Source of the DNA: Nectonema munidae
Lineage: Eukaryota > Nematomorpha > Nectonematoida > Nectonematidae
Direction of reading: 5' to 3'
DNA: 64,000 nt
Assembly: GCA_030549495.1 (NCBI GenBank)
Contig: JAUIRK010000858.1
Location: 198,501-262,500 of the forward strand
Shown: in pieces, positions 48,061 to 59,264 of the stretch
Layout of the letters: the number at the start of each line of letters is the position of its first letter
Position numbering within the stretch: position 1 is the stretch's first letter
Program-made: the position numbers and the translations under genes
The notes under the pieces: model-generated
The model's input: the letters and a program-made list of their open reading frames with translations, nothing else
What the model was told of the DNA's origin: nothing
Databases searched by the model: none

Positions 48061-48927
48061 ATTACCCCATTAAAGATATACCTGGCAAATTTTTCGCAGT
48101 CACATTATGAACTGCACATGGCATACAGCCTGTTATTGACTGTATATAGGATCCAGCAACTTCATAAATGCAAAGCACAATGTATGCTTTTTCTGGTACT
48201 TCAGTGTGGGGGTTAAGCTAGCATTGCCTGTCCAATTTTTTCTATACTCGGTTGGTCATTGAATAGACTCAGATTAAATATTGAGTCTGCTAGGGTTTCT
48301 TGCTCTTCATACCTAGAAAGCTTGATCACCTCGCCATTTTAAAGAATGAAGTGAGCTGTAAAAAGTTGACTGTTGATTGGATATTAGAAGAACAGCGCAC
48401 GGTCAAGAAAGCTTTTATATACAGGCTACAATTTGATAAATTTCTGCAAGAATCAATTTTATGATTGAATTTTAGCGAATCAATTTTTGTTCAGTTCGTT
48501 TTTATAATCATTATTTATTCAAGAAAGGTTAAAATTATTTAGCGTAATTTGATGGGTTAAGAGCAAAAAAATTTTATCGAATCAGATTAAAGAGTTTTCG
48601 TAGCCCACCCTCTCATGACAAAAGACGCTAAATTTTTAAGTTCATATAGATAGATTTATTTTATATATAGATAGATTTATCTAGATTTGTATTATTTCAA
48701 CGAATGTTAAGTCATGAGTAACAAAAATTATTAGTCAAATAAAGGTGTCAGTTTTGGAAGCCTCATCTGCTCATAGTTTGACAAAGGCATTTTTTGAATT
48801 GCAAAATGGTGGTGAGAAAGTAACACTAGTATATACAGTATTGCTCGGCTTATTAGTCAATGTGGAGTATAAGTCTAACTGCCTATTTTTGGCCACAATT
48901 CAAGAAATTTATAATAGAAAGTGAAAA

Positions 48928-49025
48928 ATTTTGCTATCTCCTAGCAAGAAAATTACTTTTACAACGAAGTATACTATTTTGCTATCTCCTAGCAAGAAAA
49001 TTACTTTTACAACGAATTATACTAT
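48928..49025. repeat. 48-bp tandem duplication
   Basis: TTTTGCTATCTCCTAGCAAG and the following bases occur twice, 48 bp apart, nearly identical. Confidence 0.85.
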
Positions 49026-49357
49026 CTTTCTTTCTCCAACAATAACATAATCTGGCTGTGAGCTTCCTTTCTTCGCAAAATTAACAAATTTGCAACTCAG
49101 AGAGTTAATTAAACAAACAGTGATTTTTAGACAAAATAATTTACATGTTTATCACACGTTGTGTCATTTTCTTAAAAAAATTAAACAAAAATATGATTAA
49201 TTAAATTATAGTTTATAATATAAAGAAAATTACACTCTGCCATAATGAATACAATTTAGATAAGATACACGGTTATATGTCGTATGGAAAAATTCCACTA
49301 AAAATATAACCACATATCTTATTTTGACCACAAAGGTTGATCCACTTATAATATCAC

Positions 49358-49556
49358 CAGTAGTGGGATTCATATTTTTTGTCAGCCGGTTCTGTTACAA
49401 AAAAAGTCAAATTTGTCAGCAAATAAACTGATCAATTTTGATTATTTCCCAATAAAATTGGAACTACTGGGAGCGATGCGTCGGTTCGCCGAACTTACAA
49501 AATTCCTAGAGACGGTTCTAACTAGTGGGGTGCGAACCGTCTGAATCCCACTACTG
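49358..49556. mobile_element. hAT MITE, 199 bp
   Basis: The 15-bp inverted ends CAGTAGTGGGATTCA are identical on both sides. The flanks AATATCAC (49350-49357) and GATATCAC (49557-49564) match at 7 of 8. Subterminal GCCGGTTCTG / GAACCGTC blocks. No coding capacity. Confidence 0.88.
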
Positions 49557-49564
49557 GATATCAC

Positions 49565-50905
49565 ATAGTTTTTGTCACAAGAATAGGATACATTTTAAAC
49601 TATTGTTTCAACTTATGCAAACTGTAGCTCTGTCTTTGTTGCATACAGGTTTCTTTTTGTTTTTTTATGGTCAAACGCAAGAAGAACATCGTCTTTTAAT
49701 ACCTGTTTCAGAGTGAACTGAAGTAGATGGTATTGTTCTTTTCACACCGCCGATTTCTTCAATACAGTCATCAATACATTTCCCCAATTCTCTTTTGAGC
49801 CAATTTTTATCTCTACTCCCTAGAGCTGAAAGAATCAATAAATATACAAGCTCGATTCCCAGTTTTAAGGGATTTGACTACCCCGGGTTTGAATCACGAT
49901 TCATACTATAAGTAGTTGTAGCATTCACTCTTGATGTATCTAAATTCTAAAAGATAAATAAATGAAGTAATTGTCCATTTTCTAGTTTTTCGCTCAGTTT
50001 CTTTTTTCTGCCATCTTTGGTAATACACATTATGACAGGGCGTGATGATAAAATGTAAACATTTTTTCCTTAGATTTTGTTTTAAGCACGTATCTATGTA
50101 GAGATAAATATTTACTTTCCATATTCCAGCAAACCTTATAGCTAAACTCTTCGAGAGCTTAATAGTTTGATTTCTCAATCAACGTTACATTTGCGATTAG
50201 TGTACTTCCGTAGTCAATAATATTACAATTAGAATCAATTATGCCACCCTTACTCATAAGAGAGAAATAATAACAACGAAAATATCACTTTTGGACCAAA
50301 TGTGCGCACACCTGGTATATATGTGTTGATTTTTTTCAGTTTTTGATAAATTTAATAAACATCACCATTGAAAGAAGGTATATATTTTAAATATCTATTT
50401 ACTTGTAAAATTGAGCAATTTGAAGAAAAAAAACGCCATTTTTAAATTGCTTTTTGACAGGTTTTGGTTGATTTTCAAAACATTACGATTTAATTCAGCA
50501 TATTTGAAAATGGGTATTATGTGATAAAATTATTTTAAATATTGTTCAGAAAAACGCAAATTTGAAATTAGTAGTCATTTTAAATCACTTTTTTTGATAA
50601 TTTTGATTGAATTCAGCATCCCTGATTTGAGTAATACGCCGAAAGTGATTGCAAAAAGCTTATGAAATATGAGAACTAAAGGAGGTTCCTTTACGCCCAG
50701 TCCAGCACTAGAGCGGACAGATTTTGCCCAGCACTAATAGGGCTAAGAAAGATTATTCTTCTCTTACATTACTTAAAAAAAAAATTTTTTTAAAGTTAAC
50801 AAACAATAGTAGAAAGTCAATTTCATGGTTAAAAAAACGACACCTCAAAAACCATATCATTCTTGTGAAACTAATCCTCATTTCGTAGTTGGCTATGATG
50901 ATGAT
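49565..50905. other. Intergenic, no supported gene
   Basis: AT-rich. The sequence CCCCGGGTTTGAATCACG near 49880 resembles a tRNA B box on the plus strand, but no A box is convincing. Confidence 0.5.
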
Positions 50906-51108
50906 TGATATAGAGTGCTCGGGAGAACCTATGGCTCGCGAGCCATATGTGGCTCTTTTAAAGACTACCTTTGGCTATCTTTCGAATTATGTGTAATGTA
51001 CAAGAATACTTTGTTTACTATGTTCACTCATTTGAGTTTTCCATCGCACGATAAATAAAAATAATTAAGATATAAAGTTATAGCCACTTTTATCGATAAC
51101 ACCTGTAT

Positions 51109-51221
51109 GAGAGAGATAGCAAGTATAGTGCATTCATACCATTTGTGCTGATTCTGAACGTGTGTGAGAGATAGCAAGTATAGTACATTCATATCATTTG
51201 TGCTGATTCAGTAAATTAAAA
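51109..51221. repeat. 55-bp tandem duplication
   Basis: GAGAGATAGCAAGTATAGT then CATTCATA..CATTTGTGCTGATTC occurs at 51111 and 51166. Confidence 0.85.
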
Positions 51222-51229
51222 GGTTTTTT

Positions 51230-52400
51230 ATTTATGACGACATACCTAAATTTCATCTTTCAAATCTCTTCGCTTACATTTACTTTATCAAAATCAATCA
51301 AACCTGTCAAAAAATTGATTTATATTTGACAGCTCATCTCAAAAAGGAACTTTTTATTTAAATAATTATATAGTTTTTTACGCATGTATACACATTTTCA
51401 AATATGCTGAATTCAGTGGTGATATTCATTTTTTATGAAAATCAATCAAACCTGTCAAAAAATTGATCTAAATGTGACAGCTCATCTCAAAAAGGAACTA
51501 TTTATCTAAATAAGTATATAAAGTTTTTTACACATGTATACCCATTTTCAAATATGCTGAATTCAATGGTGATATTCATTTTTTATGAAAATCAATCAAA
51601 CCTGTCAAAAAAATTGATCTAAATGTGACAGCTCATCCCAAAAAGGAACTTTTTATCTAAAGAAGTATATAAAGTTTTTTACACATGTATACCCATTTTC
51701 AAATATGCTGAATTCAGTGGTGATATTCATTTTATATGAAAATCAATCAAACCTGTCAAAAAATTGATCTAAATGTGACAGCTCATCTCAAAAAGGAACT
51801 TTTTATCTAAATAATTATATAATGTTTTTTACACATATACACACATTTTCAAGCATGCTGAATTCAGCGGTGATATTCATTTTTTTTATAAAAATCAATT
51901 AAAGTTATCAAAGCATTGATTTATATATGACATCTCATCTTAAAAAGAAACTTTTTATCTAAGTAATAATATAAAGTTTTTTACACATATATACCCATTT
52001 TTAAGCATACGTAATTCAGTGGTGATATTCATTTTTTTTATAAAAATCAATCAAAACTGTCAAAAAATTGATTTATCCCAAAAAGAAAGGATCAGGCACG
52101 GTTTTTTGAATTAGAGAATTACGTTTAATAGAAAGTATAGGGAGGTGATGAAGTTTACCGTGTATAGCATTTTACACACATATACCCATTTTCAAGTAGG
52201 CTGTGTTTACTGGTTATATTCCTTTTTTTTTATAAATATTAGTCAAACCTGACAAAATAATTTAAATATGACAGCCCATGTCAAAATTAAAATTTTAATT
52301 CTTTTAAAGTTTTTTATACATTTCAAGTATGCAGAATTTAATGGTGATGTTCATTTTTTATGAAATCAATAAAACCTGTCAAAAAATCGATTAAACCTGT
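51230..52400. repeat. Tandem array 1, unit about 150 bp, 6 good and 2 decayed copies
   Basis: The landmark ATCAATCAAACCTGTCAAA recurs near 51293, 51441, 51591, 51742, 51894 and 52046, a spacing of 148-152 bp; worn copies follow near 52230 and 52365. Each unit also has GTGACAGCTCATCTCAAAAA and CATTTTCAAATATGCTGAA. Copies are very similar in the middle and decay outward, as in unequal crossing-over. Confidence 0.9.
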
Positions 52401-54212
52401 AAATCAATGTCAAATATATAAACATAAATTAACTTCTACTTGCAGTTTTCTCTGGTAATTATTTTCTTAATTTATTTAATAAACCAACTTTAGGTGTTTA
52501 ATTCACTCAAAATATTTCATTCTACAGTAACTTATGTAACTGGATAGGATCTCCATCTTTTTGGCTACAAATTCGTTATCGGCTCGTAGTCTCTACGTCA
52601 TATTATAATTTACAGTATGTAATTTTGGTATTCATTCTATGATGATTCTTTCTTGGTAGCTCTTTTTTCATTAGAAATTTATATTCTTCAATGTGTGTTC
52701 GAAAATTTTTTTATAAGGATAAAATTACTTTTTTCCTCTCAGGCCTGAATATTTGTCAACCAATCTCATTTCAAAGGTTTTTTTCTGATGAATCATTCGT
52801 GATGTTGATTGTTCAATTACAAAAAGTTGTCAACGTTCTTCATCTAAAAAATTATCTCTTTGACACAAAAGGAAAAAGATGGACAAATTCAATTTAAATT
52901 AAAAATATCTTGATAGTGACTAAATTCTCTCATATTGGCATCTGTGCCATTTTTGATAAATCTGACCTATTCTAAATTTTCAGATTTCCAACCCATCTTA
53001 GCTAAATGTTAACTGTAATCCTAGATGATAAGCTATAGAATTAAATATTTTTCATTTGTAAAAAGGAACTTCTTTTTCACAGTCAAAATTCTTTTTGAAG
53101 TATATAATAAAACCACTTCCTAGTTCATTAGAACATGGTAGATCTTCCATTTAGTAAAGATACATATTTTTTTTAATTATTTGTTTTGATCACATGTTCT
53201 CTTTTCAATTAGTTTTCAACTTGGTTCCTTCTCTCATACAAATTTTCAAAAGATTTTATAATACGTTTTATTTTTTTTAATAAATATTTCATACTCAAGA
53301 TGATTGTAGAAAGTATTATAGGCCAAAATATACAAAAAAAAAAGTATCTTTTTACTATATACCTAATATGCAGCCATTTTTTGAAATTTTTTTACAGAAC
53401 TGATTTTCAGGCATACATTACTAATTCAATTGCCACTTCGAGATATTTTTTAACCGTATTATCCAAAATCCAGTACAGAAATAAAATAAGCATAGTCGAT
53501 TTGGTATAAAACAGATATTTTATTTTTTTGAAAACAGTATCTAGAAGTAAACCGCAAATCTTATTCAAGCTTTCAGATATTTTAAAACCATAAATGCCAA
53601 ACCTGAGTCCAAAAATGAAACCAGCATCTTCCATTTGCCATAAAAACACATATTTTATTTAAATTTCAAAAATATTTCTGCAGACATTGGACGTAAATCG
53701 AAAATTTATTGACACTTTCAGTCATTTAAAACCTCTAAATGCAAAAAATGATTTCAGAAATAAAAATTATCATGGTCGAATTGGTATAAAAACATATATT
53801 TCATGTAGAATTAGAGAGAATATTTTGGGATATAGTTTTCAGACATAAACTGCAAATTTGATTGATACTAGCAGTAAAACCTCTAAATGCGAAAACTGCG
53901 TTCAGAAATGAAATCATCATGATCTATTTGCTATAAAAACAAATTTTAGAACTAAACGCAAATTTAATTGATACTTATATGTATTTTATTCAAACTGCAA
54001 AAAATGAGTCCATAAATGAAACTAGCATGGTTGATTTGGTATAAAAACATATATTTAATTGTAAAATTTGAATGAATGTTTTTGGAGCAATTTTTAGAAG
54101 TAAACCGCAAATTTGATTAACACTTATAGGTATTTTCACATCCTAAATGTAAAAAATGAGTTCAGAAGTGAAAACAGCATGATTGATTTGGTATAAAAAC
54201 ATATATTTCAAG

Positions 54213-56260
54213 CAGTGGCGTAGGGTGAAACTCAAACAAAGGTGTGCTTGAAAAAAATTATTTTTATTTGTAAGTAAACAACAATCTTCTTTCCTGTTTT
54301 AAAAATTCATTTAAAAATTTATAGATTTTATTTCTTCTTTTATATGAGCTCTCAAAGTATTTGCAATGGCTTTAATTATGTCATTTTGTATAGTAGATGT
54401 ACCTTGGAAAACTTTAGACTCGATTAAGTGCTCATTCAATAAAGAGTCGTAATTTTTAATAACTTTTAAAGGCTCAATGTAGTTTCCACGATTTAAGGAA
54501 GAATCAAGTTCAGGATGTCCTCTGAAAGCTAAATTTTGTTTTGCCAAAAAACACACAACGTCAACTAAGCGTTTAAATACTTCTCTATTTTTTTTAACTA
54601 TTTCATGTGTTTCTTGATTTCTTCGTTCTTCTGACTCTCAAAAAGGATGTCAATTCTTTGATGCCCAAATACCTTCAAGTTCAAAGAAGTTTCTATGTGA
54701 TTTCGTGATTTTTCATGTTTCTTTTGTGAAGTGGACAAATGATTGGGATCTGTGAATACTTTTTTGTTCCAAACACTTGACTCTTTAGCAAATAATAAAC
54801 ATGGCCAACAGAATAAAGCAGACTTTTTATCACACCCTGTTAACCATTCAACAATTTGGTATTGCAAAACAGAAAAATGTCGAATATACGATGTATTTTT
54901 ATCTTTATGTTTCACGGTCAATTTAGGCAAAAAGGGAAGTGGTTTTCCAGCGTGAACTATTTATTTTTTTTCTTCGAATGTGCGCAATGAAAAAGGCTTT
55001 TCAATTAAATCATTTACAGCAAAATCCATTTGTCTAAAAAAAGATCATATGAAAAAATATTTAGTAAGATAAATGGCGAAACCAAAATGTCAGTATTAAT
55101 TCAGGGATTGAATCAAAACTTAGAGTTATAACATTTTTACCAAATTTGTTCATCTTAAGTTTCTCCTTTAATAGTAATTATAATAAATTTAAAAATTATT
55201 GTAATATAATAAAAATAAACTTTGAAAAATTTAAGTCCAATTGATTAAAACATAAAGGGATATAAAAAACGCCTTTATAATAATATAAACTTACTTCTAC
55301 TCTTCACTCACTCTAAGTCTTCAACACTCTTTTCTCTTCACTACTTCTTATTGTTTGATAAAGCCGACTGTCGGCAAAAACTTACTTAGAAATAAACTTT
55401 GTTCTCAATAAATTGTTCGCCTTTACGTTCTTTTATAATAATAAATTATTTTCTCAAGTTCTAAACTAACTTCTAACTAGCCATATAATAAGAAAAATAA
55501 AGTATAATTTTCATCCTTTATGCATAATTTCCAAAATATACGTTATGGATTTAAGGTCCAACGCATAATATAACGAGAGCATTAAAATTGTTCAACCAAA
55601 AATTCTGTAAATGTTCAAAAACCTTACTTTGACAGATTTACTTAAGTTTTTATGTACGGAATAAAATGCAAAAAGGTTGATTTTATCTAAAATAATAAAC
55701 TTGAACTACAAAAAACGGGTGAATATAAAATTGAGATTTGTGATGATCTTGAATAGTATAATTTGGTGCTGTGAAAATCGCGCACAACTGATCTGACAGA
55801 TAAAGCATGTTTTAGTCATAAACGTTGTCCTTTATTTTCTTCTTGATACAGAGACGTGATGCGTAGCAGAGAGGAAGTGTGATGAAAAAATGATACAGTT
55901 TGACGTAAAGGGTGCGAAAAGACTTAAGCATACCCCATTCAATATAAACGCGTGTCTTATTCCTATTTTGTTTTCCTTGCTCTAATACGCTGCGTCTTCA
56001 TGTGAATAATACAGTTTTGAATACTGGCATATCGTGTGCTTCAGAAAATATAACGCCTTTATTGTAGATATGAAGCGTGCGCCTGAGACATAGCGCAGCT
56101 TCACTTATTGCAAGTTTAAATATCATTTCATTCATACTTTTGGCTACATTTTAAGTCCTGAAAAGCCAATAAGAAGAGTTTAACAAATCAAACAAGTTTA
56201 ACTGCATGAAATTATAAGGTGTGCGCCGCACACCTAGCACACTGTGAATATACGCCTCTG
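54213..56260 (-). mobile_element. ZMYM1-like hAT inserted in array 2
   Basis: Ends CAGTGGCGTAGGGTGA (left) and CAGAGGCGTATATTCA (right, reverse strand), with paired AGGTGTGC blocks just inside. The minus strand encodes the amino half of a TTF-finger hAT transposase: LTVKHKDKNTSYIRHFSV, GCDKKSALFCWPCLLFAK and SQKKHEKSRNHIE (54598-54930), then QNLAFRGHPELDSSLNRGNY and ENDIIKAI-like sequence (54311-54556). The catalytic and dimerisation half is absent, so it is non-autonomous. No flanking duplication is visible, and comparing array phase across it suggests some bases were lost at insertion. Confidence 0.8.
54311..54930 (-). pseudogene. Truncated ZMYM1-like hAT transposase
   Basis: TTF-type zinc finger region (cysteines in GCDKKSALFCWPCLLF, histidines in KKHEKSRNHIE) followed by FRGHPELDSSLNRGNYIEPL. 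Two frames separated near 54560-54600. The family protein is normally 600-800 residues; about 190 remain. Confidence 0.8.
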
Positions 56261-57199
56261 AAACCGCAAATTTGATTTATACTTATAAGTATTTTCAAAT
56301 CCTAAATGTAAAAAATGAGTTCAAAAATGAAAACAGGATGATCGATTTGGTATAAAAACAAATATTTCATGTAAAATTGAGAGAATATATTTGGCCATAG
56401 CTTTTAGAAGTAAACCGCAAATTTGACTGATATTTTAAAACCTCTAAATGTGAAAAATGAGTTCAGAAATGAAAACAACATGGTTGATTTGGTATAAAAC
56501 ATATATTTCATTGTAAAATTTGAATGAATGTTTTTGGAGACAATTTTTAGAAGTAAACCGCAAATTTGATTAACACTTATAGGTATTTTCAAATCCTAAA
56601 TGTAAAAAATGAGTCCAGAAATGAAACCAGCATGACCGATTTAGTATAACACATATTTTATGTAAAATGTGAAGGAATGTTTTTGGAGACAATTTATAGA
56701 AGTAAACAGCAAATTTGATTAACACTTATAGGTATTTTCAAATCCTAAATGTAAAAAATGAGTCCAGAAATGAAACCAGCATGACCGATTTAGTATAAAA
56801 ACATATATTTTATGTAAAATTTGAAGGTATATTTTATTAGATATATTTTTGATCAATCAAAATTTTGATTGACATTTTCTAAAAAGTAGCCATGATTATT
56901 GAAAAAATTAAATATATAAAGTGTTATGCGTTCCAAACTGTATATAATTATAAATTTTCAGGGTATTATATAATATAGATCCTAAGTTATAAGGTTAAGT
57001 ACAGATAATGTCAAAATTTTGCTAAAAAATTTTAATTTTTGATTTTGATTGATAGTTTTGGACATGAAAGGGTCATTCAACTACCATGAAAATGGTTTCA
57101 AAAGATGCAGCTAGCGATTTTAGGAAAAGTCACAAAATTTGAAGGGATAAGATTCAGAAAAATGGGGGGGGGCTAAGAGGGTTAAAATATCCAGCAGGA

Positions 57200-58490
57200 G
57201 ACAGCAGAAGGAAGGCTTGTCAAGAGCTGCTATCCAGAGTGCAAACCAGTCAGCAGAAACTTCGTACGTGGACTCAACAATGTGATTTTAGTTCAGCAGC
57301 TTTGCAGGCTCATTGGCAATTGTTAATAATTCACAGATAATGAAAAAATAATCAAAAGAATAAAAGAAATGCCCTTGTCAGCTAAAACTGTCCATGATCG
57401 CATCGTAATAATGTCGAATCAAGTTGAGGAGAAACAAGTGAAAGACTTGTATTTTTCTCTTCCTTTGGATGAAACAACTGATGTTAGAAATTTATCTCAG
57501 TTAAGTGTAATTGCAAGATACGTTGCAAATGATACATTGCGTGAAGACAGTCTTGTTGTTTTGCCCAAAAAAGGAACAACGACTGGAGAAGATTTTTTCA
57601 AATCTTTCGTTAAGTTTGCTAAAGAAAAACAATTTACGTATGCATAAACTTGTTTCCATATGTACCGATGGTGCTCCTAGCATGGTTGGAAAAAACAAAG
57701 GTTTTGTAGCGCTTCTTTGCGAACAAGAAAAAGGAAGTATTTTATATTTTAAATGTTCATTGTATTCTTCATCAGGAAGCTAAATTTGAGTCGTCAATTT
57801 TATAGTTGCTCAAGCCTTAGATCACCGCCAATTTAAAGCTTTGCTAGATGAAATTGATGATAATTATCCTGGACTGGTTTTGCACAGGAATATACGGTGG
57901 CTGTCAAGAGGAAAGGTGCTGAGCCGTTTTGCAGCTTGCTTCAGTGAAATTCGCTCTTTCTCCAAATGAAAAACGCTGAACTTCTTTTATTATATTTATT
58001 AATGTTATATAATTAGCATTTTTTTTATTATATAAAAAATCGCTGACAATCATTGGCTTTTTAAGTTCTTTTATCTTGTTGACATGACTGAACATCAATC
58101 AACTCAATGTAAAATTACAAGGTGTTGGGAATACAGATTTGTCGCTACAACAGTCAATTTTTGCATTTGAAAATAAACTAAAAAAGCACTCACAAGTGGA
58201 CCGAGTTAAAAAAAACTTCAACACACAGATCAGCTTATTCTAAAAACGTGGAGAGAACTTCCTGTTACGTACCAAACACTACAACAAGTGAGTCTTGCGT
58301 TATTAACTATATTCGGCTCTACATATGCTTGCGAACAGTCGTTTTCACACTTGAAAAAAACAAGACTAGCCTTTGATCACGTTTAACAGATGAAAGTTTG
58401 AACGCCTGTATGAAGCTTAATTTAAGAACTTATCAACCTGACTACAGAGTCATCAGCAAAGCCATGCAGAACAAGAAGTCGCATTAATAG
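57200..58490 (+). pseudogene. Broken GTF2IRD2/SCAND3-like hAT transposase
   Basis: Blocks in order: LSAKTVHDRIVIMSNQVEEK, LPLDETTDVRNLSQLSVIAR (catalytic aspartate context) and KKGTTTGEDFFKSFVKFAKE (57369-57647); then, in another frame, LVSICTDGAPSMVGKNKGFV; LLDEIDDNYPGLVLH and IRWLSRGKVLSRFAACFSEI near 57840-57955; QGVGNTDLSLQQ near 58120; and TWRELPVTYQTLQQVS-like, GSTYACEQSFSHLKK and ESLNACMKLNLRTYQPDYR at 58245-58460. At least three frame changes and a deletion of the region after the WLSRGK block are seen. Confidence 0.85.
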
Positions 58491-58687
58491 TTTTCTAATA
58501 CTTTTTTTATTATCAATAAATTTATTAGAATAAAGAGTAAGGCTTTATTATTAAAATTCTTGTTATTTTCTATTTAATCATTGTCTCGTTTAACATCTTT
58601 AAATGTGTGGCTCTTTAAAAAATGCGTTGTAATATAGGCCTTTTTTAGGCTCTTTTTAACAAAAAGGTTCCCGACCCCTGATATAGA

Positions 58688-59130
58688 CTATACAGGACGT
58701 ATTTCCAATTACAAATAAACGCGTGAAGCAACGCGAGCATGATGTTGGTGTGACGTTGGAATAAATTAAGGTAGGAATGCACATCACCGCGTTTTTAAGT
58801 GTTTGCGAGGAGTTTTTACTTACGACTTGCGGCCTTTTACAAACGAAGAAAACACGAGAACATTAATAATAATTTGAGAGCATGCACTGTAATCCCTTTT
58901 TACTTTTCTCATCATCACAATGCCAAGAATGTTGTTCACTACTTTTAAATGCAAACTGTGTATTTAAAAGGTTTATGCAAAAACATCGTACTAGTTGACT
59001 TTTTAGTCATCATCGCGGTTTTTGCTGAATTTTTAGACACTTGCTGATATTTTTATTTAAGTTCATGGGTTTTTACTCTTAACAACGCTTTTTGAAATAG
59101 AATAAGCACAAAAGTGATATTACAATTTTT
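58688..59130. other. Intergenic, nothing recognised
   Basis: Slightly less AT-rich near 58720-58880. No open frame, RNA gene or element end that I can support. Confidence 0.5.
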
Positions 59131-59132
59131 TT

Positions 59133-59264
59133 TAGTTGTCACCGGTATCGCATCCAATAGAAGAATAATCTTCCATAGTTGGACAGGTGGCAAGGATAGT
59201 CACGAACATGAATCGAACCCAGATTGAGACCCCACGCTCCTACCACTCGGCCATCTGCCGACAA
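59133..59264 (-). mobile_element. tRNA-derived SINE, copy B
   Basis: On the minus strand: GCAGATGGCCGAGTGGTAGG (A box) and TGGGTTCGATTCATG (B box), then GACTATCCTTGCCACCTGTC, GAAGATTATTCTTC and GATGCGATACC. All blocks are shared with copy A at 46165, confirming one family with a defined 3' end. Confidence 0.8.

Larger units (their letters stand above)
53450..56845. repeat. Tandem array 2, unit about 150 bp, split by an insertion
   Basis: The landmark GTAAACCGCAAATTTGATT recurs near 53546, 53693, 53844, 54100, and then 56260, 56410, 56553 and 56702, at 143-151 bp spacing. Units share TTGGTATAAAAACATATATTTCA and GGTATTTTCAAATCCTAAA. The sequence is unrelated to array 1. The copies at 56553 and 56702 are the most alike. 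A 2-kb hAT splits the array at 54213. Confidence 0.9.
50915..58679 (+). mobile_element. Large nested hAT element (GTF2IRD2/SCAND3-like) with internal tandem arrays
   Basis: TGATATAGA occurs at 50906-50914 and 58679-58687, giving an 8-bp target duplication next to the related ends GTGCTCGGGAGAACC (left) and AGGGGTCGGGAACC (right, reverse strand). Subterminal GGCTC-rich sequence (TGTGGCTCTTTTAAAG left, TGTGGCTCTTTAAAAA right) also matches. In order it holds a 55-bp duplication, tandem array 1 (51230-52400), an AT-rich spacer, tandem array 2 (53450-56845) interrupted by a second hAT, and a broken plus-strand transposase (57200-58490). At 7.8 kb it is long for a hAT because of the arrays and the insertion. 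Confidence 0.8.

Noticed and set aside
49840-49910. Possible tRNA gene from a B-box-like GGGTTTGAATC
   Set aside because: No A box at the right distance and no acceptor-stem pairing seen.
52691-52897. 68-codon open frame between the two arrays, considered as part of the hAT transposase
   Set aside because: No match to the GTF2IRD2-like amino-terminal region and no neighbouring coding sequence.
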